Assembly (NCBI GenBank): GCA_025934545.1
Contig: JAICXV010000163.1
Coordinates: forward strand, 1-5,987
Direction: 5' to 3'
Origin: Verrucomicrobiia bacterium
GTDB lineage: Bacteria; Verrucomicrobiota; Verrucomicrobiia; Limisphaerales; Palsa-1400
DNA length: 5,987 bases
Below are positions 1 through 5,987 of the stretch, in pieces; within the stretch, counting starts at the first letter, position 1, and each line of letters starts with the position of its first letter. The notes under the pieces are model-generated. The model was not told the DNA's origin. It saw nothing but the letters and a program-made list of their open reading frames with translations, and did not search any database. Position numbers and translations under genes: made by a program.

Positions 1-36
1 CAATGGGCCACGCGTTGGCATTGGAATGAAGGCTAA
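1..36 (+). CDS. Possible 3' end of an upstream gene (partial)
   Basis: Read from base 1, the first eleven codons give QWATRWHWNEG followed by TAA at 34-36. The tryptophan-rich string could be a real C-terminus, but it is too short to assign. Frame 2 is also open until TGA at 68-70 and ends in a basic stretch (KAKREGPRAKRKI), so it is an equally possible tail. No function can be given. Sequence upstream of the window would settle which frame, if either, is coding. Confidence 0.2.
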   Translation, partial: QWATRWHWNEG

Positions 37-106
37 GCGCGAAGGGCCGAGGGCTAAAAGGAAAATTTGATTTGGTGTTAGCGCGGAAGTGATTAGGCTG
101 CGGGAA

Positions 107-1738
107 ATGCCCGAAGCAGATCCACCATCTCAGCCAAGACGCTTTGGGTGTTGCATCTGTTCCCTTCCATTTCTGATTTTTTTTGCCATTGCTATCGTAA
201 CGCAAATTTTCACGGGCGCGTACCGCTGCGAGTTCGGAAGCGAACCAGATGAAGCGGCGCATTATGTGACCGGATTGATGGTGCGGGATTACGTCGCACA
301 CGGGTTTCCCGGTCATCCGATGGCATTCGCAAGGGATTACTACGAACATTATCCAAAAGTCGCGCTCGGCCACTGGCCGCCGATGTTCTACGTCATTCAA
401 TCCGCGTGGACGCTGGTATTGAGTCCGTCGCGGGTTTCCATCATGTTGCTGATGGCAGTGCTCACGGCGGCCGCTGCGACGCTGCTATTTCGATTGTTGC
501 AACCAAAGTTCGGCGCACGCAAAGCATTCGCCGGAACGTTGCTATTTCTCTACGTGCCTCTCGTCCAGCAATTCGCATCGGCGGTGATGACAGAAATTCC
601 AATGACGCTCCTCCTCTTGCTAGCAGCGTGGCTCTGGGCGCGGTTTCTAGAGACTGAAAGAACGAAAGATGCGGCACTGTTTGGCGTTGTTGCGGCGATT
701 GCCATCCTCGTGAAATTCTCCGGCTTTAGCCTTGCGCTCGTTCCGGTCTTTTCGCTGCTGATCACACGAAAATTTCGCCTTCTGAAAACACGCGCGTTTT
801 GGGTATCGGCAATTGTCGTCGGCGCGTTGGCCGGGCCATGGACAGTTGGCACATTGAAAATTGCGCGCGAAGGAATGGCCGGCGAATCGTTCGGCTGGTC
901 GTTTACCCACCTGGCGATTCCGTACTACGCGAATGCCTTGGCGAGTATTTGCGGCGTAACAATTCTGCTCGCAGGACTGATCGGATTGGGATTCACACTG
1001 GCGCGCCGCTCACTAATGACTACAGCGGACGCCGCGCTCGGCGCGTTGTTGTTAAGCATCGTTGTGTTCCACATGCTCGTGCCGACCGGCTTCGAGGCGC
1101 GTCATCTCATTCCCGCAATTCCGGCGCTGATTTATTTCGCGTGGATTGGCGCAGATTATATTGCGACGCAAATGGCGTCCCCTCGCCTCCCGGTCACAAA
1201 TGCGTCGGCAATTGTATTCGGTTTCATTGGAATCGTTTTTCTCGCGACGGTGTTCCGCGTGCCGCACAAAGGATACGCTGGATTTCGGAGCGTCGCCGAT
1301 TCGCTGATCCAATCCAGTCCGGCTCATGCGACCCTTTTGGTTGCGTCGGACGCGCGCGGTGAAGGAATGTTCATCAGCGAAATGGCCATGCGCGAACAAC
1401 GGCCCGGCCACTTTGTTCAACGCGCCAGTAAAAAACTCGCCGCGAGCACCTGGGAAGGCGGCAAGTATCATCTGACGTATTGCAAAAAAATGAGCGATAA
1501 GTCCGGCACAGAATACTCTACCGCAGAACAATTAGCCGCGTTACTGAAAAAGGACTCGGTCGAATACATTATTTTCGACGAGTCGGTGCCGAAAGAATAT
1601 CAAACCAAGCACCTCGAAATCCTCAGCGCGACGCTCAAACAACATCCCGATGAGTTTCACCTCGTCGACAGTTTCGACCTGCTCCGCGCGAATCACATAT
1701 TCGAAAAAGCAGTGCGTGTTTATCAGGTCGTCCGTTGA
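107..1738 (+). CDS. GT39/ArnT-like (GT-C fold) integral membrane glycosyltransferase
   Basis: A 543-residue polytopic membrane protein. By family it should move a sugar from a polyprenyl-phosphate donor to a lipid, glycan or protein on the outer face of the inner membrane; its real donor and acceptor are unknown. Seen: about 11-12 hydrophobic segments (roughly 18-37, 89-105, 109-130, 142-158, 164-181, 189-219, 231-248, 277-297, 308-325, 336-352, 366-383). An acidic PDEAAHY motif (D48, E49) lies in the first outside loop, where GT-C enzymes keep a catalytic Asp/Glu. GHWPP (88-92), MTEIP around E163 and ARHLIPAIPAL around R332 are all GT39-like. Residues from about 385 to the end form a soluble domain, probably periplasmic. 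I chose ATG 107 because AGG at 95-97 is well spaced; an in-frame GTG at 89 would add six residues. Membrane GT-C type is fairly sure, exact subfamily is not. Confidence 0.75.
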   Translation: MPEADPPSQPRRFGCCICSLPFLIFFAIAIVTQIFTGAYRCEFGSEPDEAAHYVTGLMVRDYVAHGFPGHPMAFARDYYEHYPKVALGHWPPMFYVIQSAWTLVLSPSRVSIMLLMAVLTAAAATLLFRLLQPKFGARKAFAGTLLFLYVPLVQQFASAVMTEIPMTLLLLLAAWLWARFLETERTKDAALFGVVAAIAILVKFSGFSLALVPVFSLLITRKFRLLKTRAFWVSAIVVGALAGPWTVGTLKIAREGMAGESFGWSFTHLAIPYYANALASICGVTILLAGLIGLGFTLARRSLMTTADAALGALLLSIVVFHMLVPTGFEARHLIPAIPALIYFAWIGADYIATQMASPRLPVTNASAIVFGFIGIVFLATVFRVPHKGYAGFRSVADSLIQSSPAHATLLVASDARGEGMFISEMAMREQRPGHFVQRASKKLAASTWEGGKYHLTYCKKMSDKSGTEYSTAEQLAALLKKDSVEYIIFDESVPKEYQTKHLEILSATLKQHPDEFHLVDSFDLLRANHIFEKAVRVYQVVR

Positions 1739-1780
1739 CGCATTTTGAGTCACGCCGTCGTCGCATCGGCTGGTACCAAG
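1739..1780. other. Convergent intergenic gap
   Basis: These 42 bases separate the stop codons of two converging genes. The best hairpin is a four-pair stem (GCCG/CGGC, 1754-1770) with a nine-base loop and no T-run after it. No convincing intrinsic terminator is visible for either gene. Confidence 0.6.
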
Positions 1781-4700
1781 CTAAAAGTGATACGTGCCTG
1801 AGCCGATTTCTTTCGTGATTCCGTTGGGAAAAATAACCTGCGCCGTTGTGTTCGGCGGAATGGTGACGTCGAGTTTGAATTTTCCCTTCTCCAATTTCCA
1901 GTCCGTCGAAATCAAACCATGGATGCTGTCGTAGCTGGTTTTTGCCGACGTCATCTTTCCGTCGGGCGCGGGCGCGATGACGAGATGTTTGTATCCGGGG
2001 CCATCGCTGTGGATCCCGCCGATATTTTCGACCATCCATTGATAGACCGCACCAAAGGAATAATGCGCGAACGAATTCATGCCCGCGTCCTGAAAACCTT
2101 TTTCCGGCGTCCAACCATCCCAACGTTCCCAGATCGATGTCGCGCCGTGTTCAATGGAAAAGCCCCAACTCGGGAACGTGCGATTGTGGATCAGACGATA
2201 AGCGACATCGTCGCGTCCGAGTTTCGCGAGCGCGAGCATCATGTTTTTCGTGCCGATAAAACCAGTGGTCAGATGCCAATTATGTTTCTCGATGTCGGCC
2301 ACGAGATGTTCGCCGGCAACTTTTTCTTTGTCCGGATCGAGCAGGCCAAACGAAATCGCGAGCGCGTAACAAGTTTGCGTGTTGCCTTGGATTGTCCCGT
2401 CGTCGTGAACGTAAGCCTTGTTGAAAGCGGCTTTGATTTGGTTAAACAGTTCGTTGTATTTGGCCGCATCTTGCGGTTTGCCCAATGCCTCCGCCGCTTT
2501 GGCGACGAGTTTCGTGCTGTATGCGAAGAACGCTTCGTAAAGAACTTCTTTCGGCGTATCGGCGCCGACGTTCAACCAATCGCCGAAACAATGGAATTTG
2601 TCGGGCGGCAACAAATCCGGCGTGCCGCGGTTCTTGCAAAACTCGATGAATTTCGTCATCGCGGGATAATGCCGCTCCAGAATGCGACGATCATTGTAGA
2701 CGTAATACATCGTCACCGGACAAATGACGCCGGCATCGGCCCAGGCCGGCCCTCCGTCGTCGCCGGCGATTTTCAACGGCGCGACCATCGGAAACTGGCC
2801 GTCCTGACGTTGAGCGTCATCGAGGTCGACCAACCATTTGCTGTAGAAAGCGTGCTCGTCGCAATTAAGAGTCGCGGCGCGGCAATAGACTTCCGCGTCG
2901 CCCGTCCAACCGAGGCGTTCATCGCGTTGCGGGCAGTCGGTCGGAATCTCAATCGAATTAGCGCGTTGTGTCCAATAAATGTTGCTGACCAGTTTGTTCA
3001 ACATCGGATCGGACGATTCAAATGACCCAACGCGCGGCGTGTCGCTGCTGAGCGCAATGCCAGTGATCGTGTCGAGCGTCGGACTTTTTTTCAGGCCGGT
3101 GATTTCGACGTATTGAAAACCGTGAAACGTAAAACGCGGTTCCCATGTTTCTTCGCCACCACCGCGACAAATGTAAGTATCGGTGGCGAGCGCACCACGA
3201 AGGTTCGTCGTGTAAACCGTGCCATCGGGGTTCAAGCGCTCGGCAAAGCGCAACGTGATTTTCTGACCGGGTTGCCCGCGAACTTTCAAGCGCACCACAC
3301 CCGCAAAATTTTGGCCAAGATTGAAAACGTAATGACCACGTTTTGGTTCAGACAATTTGATCGGCGTAATTTTGGCAAACGTTGTCACGGCGGGACCCGG
3401 ATGAGCCTGAATTTGCGGATGCATTTCAGCGCCTGTAACGACGTTATCCCACGCGAGTTCGCGATAACTTGCCTCGGCGAAGGTGTCGGGCATGCGCGCG
3501 TCGTAGGTCTCGCCCATCAGAAAATCGGCTTCACAAATCGGACCGAGTGCCGCGCGCCAGGTCGAATCAGTCGCGATGGTTTGAGTCGTGCCATCGGCGT
3601 AATCGAGTTGCAGTTGCGCGCGGAAGCGAGGTTGTTTTCCGTAATGGTCGCGTTTTTGGCCCCAGCCAATATAGCCGCTGTACCAGCCGTCGGCCAGAAT
3701 CGCGCCGATCATGTTGCGATTGGCGTGAACCAGTTTCGTAACATCGTAAGTGCGATAGTAAACGCGTTTTGTGTAATCAGTCCAACCAGGCGTAAAGCGG
3801 TCGTCGCTAATGCGTGTGCCGTCGATGTAAAGATCGCAATCGCCGAGCGCGGTTGCATAAAGCGTGGCGCGGTTGAGCTTTTTAAGAACGTCAAAACTCC
3901 TTCGGAAATATGGCGGCGGCGGCAGGCTCAACGCTGAATATTTTAGTTTGCCCCATGGCGCCACGCCGTAGTCGCCGACCACTTGAGCAAACGGCCAGTC
4001 TTTGTCGCCGATAGCACGTTTGTGCCAGTTCGCGCCGCCGTTGTCGGTCGCGTGCCACGATTCGTCAGTGCGCTCCGTATATTTCTGTCCGTCGGCCGCG
4101 GTGACGATCAGCTTTGCGATCAGACCCGCCGGCCCGACCGAAGCATTTTCCACCTCGGCACGAAGGATATTATCACCGGGTTTAATTTGCGGCGTAACGT
4201 CCAAAAGAACGCAACGGTTGACGAGATTGTCGCCGCCCTGGCTGACCTGCTGGCCGTTGATGTTGAAAGAACAAAGGTCGTCCGCTGACAGATAAAGTTC
4301 GGCTTTGGCAATTTTGGCGCTTTTCGGAACTTCGATCGCGCTCATGAAATACCGCTTCGCCTTTGGAAACTTCGGGCCTTTATCATTGGCGAACCAGATC
4401 CATTTCGCCCCGTCCAGCGGAGCGTCTGCTCCTGAGCTGTTCCGCGCTTTGTCGTAGCCGATCCAATCGCCTTTCCAATCTGACTGCTGCAAAAGCCCCA
4501 TGCTCCAATGCGCGGGCTTGCTCCAACCGCTCGGTTTGCCATCGCGATCCCAGACTTGCACTTTCCAGTAACAATGCTGGCCGGTTTTGAGCGGAGTGCC
4601 GTGATAATATATGGCGCTAGTTTCGTCGCTGGTGATTTTGCCGCTGTCCCAAAGGTCGCCCGATTTGACCAGTTCGCTCGTCGAGACGAGGACTTGATAC

Positions 4701-4891
4701 GCGGTTTGCCTCTGGTCGTGCTCGGTGGCCTCTAGTTTCCAACTCAGACGCGGCATCGTTTCGTCGATGCCGAGCGGATTATCGCGATACTCGCATTGCA
4801 ACGCGACTGGTTTGACGACGGCCTGGGCCGCACAAGCAAGGGCTATCGTAGCAAAGATCGCCAGATGACGACTGAATCCGAGATTGGTCAT
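1781..4891 (-). CDS. Secreted alpha-L-rhamnosidase, glycoside hydrolase family 78
   Basis: A complete 1036-residue inverting glycosidase that releases terminal alpha-L-rhamnose from polysaccharides or glycosides. Signal peptide: residues 1-24, a hydrophobic core ending in AQA, so export by Sec and signal peptidase I is likely. Domain order: Ig/fibronectin-like N-terminal domain (about 26-146), extra beta-jelly-roll insert (about 163-268), Bac_rhamnosid_N region (about 325-486), beta domain (about 505-610), (alpha/alpha)6 catalytic barrel (about 615-960), C-terminal beta domain (about 965-1036, starting GYKHLVIAPAP). The signature DCPQRDERLGWTGDAE holds D652 and E658; by analogy with Streptomyces avermitilis Rha78A (D630/E636), E658 is the general acid. 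GATSIWERWDGW holds E922, the expected general base (E895 there), at nearly the same spacing. The start is ATG at 4889-4891. A TTG at 4931-4933 would only lengthen the leader before the signal peptide. No clear Shine-Dalgarno, no frameshift, no missing key residue. Confidence 0.96.
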   Translation of the reverse strand: MTNLGFSRHLAIFATIALACAAQAVVKPVALQCEYRDNPLGIDETMPRLSWKLEATEHDQRQTAYQVLVSTSELVKSGDLWDSGKITSDETSAIYYHGTPLKTGQHCYWKVQVWDRDGKPSGWSKPAHWSMGLLQQSDWKGDWIGYDKARNSSGADAPLDGAKWIWFANDKGPKFPKAKRYFMSAIEVPKSAKIAKAELYLSADDLCSFNINGQQVSQGGDNLVNRCVLLDVTPQIKPGDNILRAEVENASVGPAGLIAKLIVTAADGQKYTERTDESWHATDNGGANWHKRAIGDKDWPFAQVVGDYGVAPWGKLKYSALSLPPPPYFRRSFDVLKKLNRATLYATALGDCDLYIDGTRISDDRFTPGWTDYTKRVYYRTYDVTKLVHANRNMIGAILADGWYSGYIGWGQKRDHYGKQPRFRAQLQLDYADGTTQTIATDSTWRAALGPICEADFLMGETYDARMPDTFAEASYRELAWDNVVTGAEMHPQIQAHPGPAVTTFAKITPIKLSEPKRGHYVFNLGQNFAGVVRLKVRGQPGQKITLRFAERLNPDGTVYTTNLRGALATDTYICRGGGEETWEPRFTFHGFQYVEITGLKKSPTLDTITGIALSSDTPRVGSFESSDPMLNKLVSNIYWTQRANSIEIPTDCPQRDERLGWTGDAEVYCRAATLNCDEHAFYSKWLVDLDDAQRQDGQFPMVAPLKIAGDDGGPAWADAGVICPVTMYYVYNDRRILERHYPAMTKFIEFCKNRGTPDLLPPDKFHCFGDWLNVGADTPKEVLYEAFFAYSTKLVAKAAEALGKPQDAAKYNELFNQIKAAFNKAYVHDDGTIQGNTQTCYALAISFGLLDPDKEKVAGEHLVADIEKHNWHLTTGFIGTKNMMLALAKLGRDDVAYRLIHNRTFPSWGFSIEHGATSIWERWDGWTPEKGFQDAGMNSFAHYSFGAVYQWMVENIGGIHSDGPGYKHLVIAPAPDGKMTSAKTSYDSIHGLISTDWKLEKGKFKLDVTIPPNTTAQVIFPNGITKEIGSGTYHF

Positions 4892-4962
4892 AAGTGTTTC
4901 ACGAGTTTGTATTAGAGACCGCGGAAATAACAAAGCTTTTTGCCTTCATCACGCGTTAATGT

Positions 4963-5022
4963 TTTGGAATAGGCGAAGCTTTTGGACTGCGGCAGCGCTC
5001 TGTCGCTTTAGGAACGGCACAC
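4963..5022. repeat. Candidate interspersed repeat with GC hairpin
   Basis: The segment contains AAGCTTTTGGACTGCGGCAG at 4976-4995, followed by a small hairpin: GCGGCAG (4989-4995), loop CGCT, CTGTCGC (5000-5006), seven pairs including one G-T. From memory, very similar strings (a TTTGGACTGCGGCAG core, giving spurious peptides such as WTAAALCRFR) recur in intergenic regions of Pedosphaera-like Verrucomicrobia. Only one copy is in this window, so repetitiveness is inferred. A weaker echo, AAGCTTTT, occurs at 4933-4940. Confidence 0.4.
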
Positions 5023-5082
5023 CATCGACTTTCGCCGCACCCAACCACAACCCCAACTCTCAAACTCCATTCGGAAGTAACT

Positions 5083-5131
5083 AACCACCGGTAGTTTAGC
5101 TAATTTCAAACATTGTTTGGAAATATTTCCA
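5083..5131. promoter_or_regulatory. Cluster of adjacent palindromes, possible operator region
   Basis: Four dyads follow one another: AACCACCGGTAGTT (5083-5096, one mismatched pair), TTAGCTAA (5096-5103, perfect), ATTTCAAAC/GTTTGGAAAT (5103-5111 and 5115-5124, one bulged G), and TGGAAATATTTCCA (5118-5131, perfect over 14 bases). They end 57 bases before the ATG of the phage-like gene. Perfect palindromes of this size commonly bind dimeric regulators; here that role is inferred only from symmetry and position. Confidence 0.4.
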
Positions 5132-5154
5132 CTTGGACAGCCTTTGTCCAAGTG
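5130..5154 (+). promoter_or_regulatory. Perfect 10-bp stem-loop upstream of the phage-like gene
   Basis: CACTTGGACA (5130-5139) and TGTCCAAGTG (5145-5154) are exact reverse complements separated by the loop GCCTT. The hairpin lies 33 bases before the start codon at 5188, so it could be an RNA structure in the 5' leader, a protein-binding site, or a weak terminator or attenuator. The next bases (CCCTCGTTACAC) are not a T-run, which argues against a classical intrinsic terminator. Confidence 0.55.
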
Positions 5155-5187
5155 CCCTCGTTACACTTCTGCTCAAAAAATACAATT

Positions 5188-5898
5188 ATGACTACACAAC
5201 CCGACAACGCCGCTAACGAGATCGCACCCATTCGACGCTCCCGTCCTCACGCCGCCGGCAAGATCGCGCGCCTTCCCGCCGAAGTCCGCGAAACCATCAA
5301 CCAGGCCATCGCCGATAACATTTCCTACGGCGACATCATCGCTCGCCTCGAATCACTCGGTCATCACGGCATCAATACCCAAAACGTCTCCAATTGGGTC
5401 CACTCCGGTTACGAAATTTGGGTACGCAATCGCGAACGTCTCGATGTAATCCGTTTGCAGTCCGAAGCCAATTGCTCTCTCCTGCGCGAACTTCAATCCT
5501 CCGACCCCGGCGTCCTTCAGCGCCTCAACAGTCTTTATGCCGCTACTCAACTCGCTCAATTGATGCACGACGTCGATATGGAGACAATGAAACAACAGGT
5601 CCTCGCCAATCCGTCTAACTATTTCCGCCTCATGCGTGGCGTCCATGCCCAATCCCTGGAAGCACATCGCCAGCAAAAGATCCAACTCGCACTCGACAAA
5701 CAACACCGGGCCAGTCGCGAATCCGAAGAAAACGAACCCGGCGTCCCTCGCCAAACCACCTCCGACGCCGGTTATAAAGCCATCGCCGCCCATCTTGGCC
5801 TTCCACCGCGATTCAGCTTACCGACTCCACCACCGCAAATATCGGCCGCAACATCTCAAACTCACTCAACTCAACCCGCTGCCAATCAAGGTTCGTAA
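5188..5898 (+). CDS. DUF3486/Mu gp27-like protein (putative phage small terminase subunit or DNA-binding protein)
   Basis: A 236-residue protein, probably cytoplasmic, with no signal peptide or membrane segment. Residues about 25-84 carry the DUF3486-like layout: KIARLPAEVRETINQAI, then a helix-turn-helix-like stretch (YGDIIARLESLGHHGI, TQNVSNWV) and a basic, aromatic helix. DUF3486 includes gp27 of Mu-like phages, proposed as the small terminase subunit. The middle (about 85-175) is helical and Gln/Leu-rich; the end (about 175-236) is Pro/Thr/Gln-rich and probably disordered. ATG 5188 was chosen. An in-frame TTG at 5113 would add 25 residues but runs through the dyads and stem-loop. No Shine-Dalgarno precedes the ATG. 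Codons favour C at the third position, unlike the first gene, suggesting a different origin. The family call is from remembered consensus; an unrelated HTH protein remains possible. Confidence 0.68.
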   Translation: MTTQPDNAANEIAPIRRSRPHAAGKIARLPAEVRETINQAIADNISYGDIIARLESLGHHGINTQNVSNWVHSGYEIWVRNRERLDVIRLQSEANCSLLRELQSSDPGVLQRLNSLYAATQLAQLMHDVDMETMKQQVLANPSNYFRLMRGVHAQSLEAHRQQKIQLALDKQHRASRESEENEPGVPRQTTSDAGYKAIAAHLGLPPRFSLPTPPPQISAATSQTHSTQPAANQGS

Positions 5899-5920
5899 AG
5901 GTTTATCAAGATTTCTAAAG
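5885..5920 (+). repeat. Imperfect 16-base direct repeat, 20-base period, across the stop codon
   Basis: ATCAAGGTTCGTAAAG (5885-5900) and ATCAAGATTTCTAAAG (5905-5920) match at 13 of 16 positions and are separated by GTTT. The first copy contains the TAA stop of the phage-like gene (5896-5898). The 20-base period is not a multiple of three, so it is not a simple coding repeat. Confidence 0.6.
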
Positions 5921-5942
5921 CAAAAATTTTTTTTATTTTTTT
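5921..5942 (+). promoter_or_regulatory. A/T-tract leader without Shine-Dalgarno before the last gene
   Basis: A CAAAAA block leads into eight T (5927-5934), one A and seven T (5936-5942), directly touching the ATG at 5943. There is no purine-rich ribosome-binding sequence. U-rich leaders can be used through ribosomal protein S1 in other bacteria; that use here is inference. With no GC stem before the T-run it is not a convincing terminator. Confidence 0.4.
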
Positions 5943-5987
5943 ATGACAACAACAACATCAATCGAGGACGCCGATCGCATCCTCCAC
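5943..5987 (+). CDS. Start of a gene cut by the window edge
   Basis: ATG at 5943-5945 opens a frame of 15 codons (MTTTTSIEDADRILH) that is still open at the window end. It begins 44 bases after the stop of the phage-like gene, on the same strand. Its MTT opening and A/T-rich leader without a Shine-Dalgarno resemble the preceding gene's start, so the two may form one transcription unit. Too little is visible to assign a product. In Mu-like phages the gp27 gene is followed by the large terminase gene gp28, so a terminase-like ATPase is one hypothesis, resting only on gene order. Confidence 0.5.
   Translation, partial: MTTTTSIEDADRILH

Larger units (their letters stand above)
4892..5187. other. 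Divergent intergenic region, non-coding
   Basis: About 296 bases separate the rhamnosidase start from the phage-like gene start, so it should hold promoters for both. The half next to the rhamnosidase includes a candidate interspersed repeat with a GC hairpin. From about 5020 the + strand becomes C/A-rich, and 5083-5154 is packed with dyads. No RNA gene or convincing sigma-70 promoter can be recognised by eye. A short open frame across 4884-5084 has no start context or protein character and is not called. Confidence 0.7.

Noticed and set aside
799..1362. 187-codon open frame overlapping the glycosyltransferase in another + frame
   Set aside because: It is Arg-rich low-quality protein inside a clear membrane-protein gene, a typical frame shadow.
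1919..3025. Long + strand open frame of 368 codons antisense to the rhamnosidase
   Set aside because: It lies wholly inside the confirmed GH78 gene on the other strand, has an Arg/Phe/Val-rich shadow composition with no recognisable domain, and no ribosome-binding context.
3113..3937. + strand open frame of 274 codons antisense to the rhamnosidase
   Set aside because: It is a complement-frame shadow of the GH78 N-terminal domains; the protein resembles no family I recognise and its length follows from the codon use of the real gene.
4906..4933. Possible sigma-70 promoter for the rhamnosidase (TTGTTA, 16 bases, TACAAA on the - strand)
   Set aside because: Each hexamer matches consensus at only four of six positions, which is common by chance in A/T-rich intergenic sequence.
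4884..5084. 66-codon open frame containing an FWTAAALCRFRNGT-like string
   Set aside because: It crosses the rhamnosidase start and the candidate repeat; such peptides look like spurious translations of the repeat rather than a gene.
5130..5167. Rho-independent terminator reading of the 10-bp stem-loop
   Set aside because: The stem is good but no T-run follows on the + strand, and no + strand gene immediately upstream needs a terminator.
5113..5187. TTG start extending the phage-like protein by 25 residues
   Set aside because: The extension crosses the palindrome and stem-loop, has no ribosome-binding sequence, and the ATG at 5188 gives a natural N-terminus.
5353..5793. - strand open frame of 146 codons opposite the phage-like gene
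   Set aside because: It is the reverse-strand shadow of the C-rich codon pattern of the 5188-5898 gene, with a Gly-rich start and no domain.
1..5987. CRISPR array, tRNA, rRNA or complete insertion sequence
   Set aside because: No regularly spaced repeats, no cloverleaf-like segment, no rRNA-like stretch and no transposase gene were seen on either strand.

Overview
The window holds two complete, well-supported genes that converge on each other. A divergent intergenic region of about 300 bases follows, then a phage-like gene and the first codons of another gene. The best guess for the source is a soil or freshwater Verrucomicrobium of the Pedosphaera/Limisphaerales type. The reasons are a large secreted GH78 rhamnosidase, starts that mostly lack a Shine-Dalgarno sequence, and an intergenic segment resembling repeated sequence I associate with such genomes. 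This is a judgement from style: there is no rRNA or marker gene, and Planctomycetes or Acidobacteria cannot be excluded.

Region 1 (1-1738, + strand): after a short stretch that may carry the tail of an earlier gene, there is a polytopic membrane glycosyltransferase of the GT-C/GT39 (ArnT/PMT-like) type with a soluble C-terminal domain. Region 2 (1781-4891, - strand): a complete exported GH78 alpha-L-rhamnosidase with both catalytic glutamate motifs, facing the glycosyltransferase across 42 bases. Nothing proves that the two share a pathway. One would assemble surface glycans and the other would remove terminal L-rhamnose from plant or microbial polysaccharides.

Region 3 (4892-5187): a non-coding divergent region. 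Its left half contains a possible interspersed repeat with a small GC hairpin. Its right half is C/A-rich and then becomes a dense run of dyad-symmetric sequences (5083-5154) just before the next gene. Region 4 (5188-5987, + strand): a 236-residue protein resembling the DUF3486/Mu gp27 family (putative small terminase subunit or DNA-binding factor). Its strand is strongly C-rich, unlike the first gene. A 20-base-period direct repeat spans its stop codon, followed by a T-rich leader and the start of a second gene cut by the window edge. This end looks like the edge of a phage-derived or otherwise mobile module and is the most interesting part of the window.
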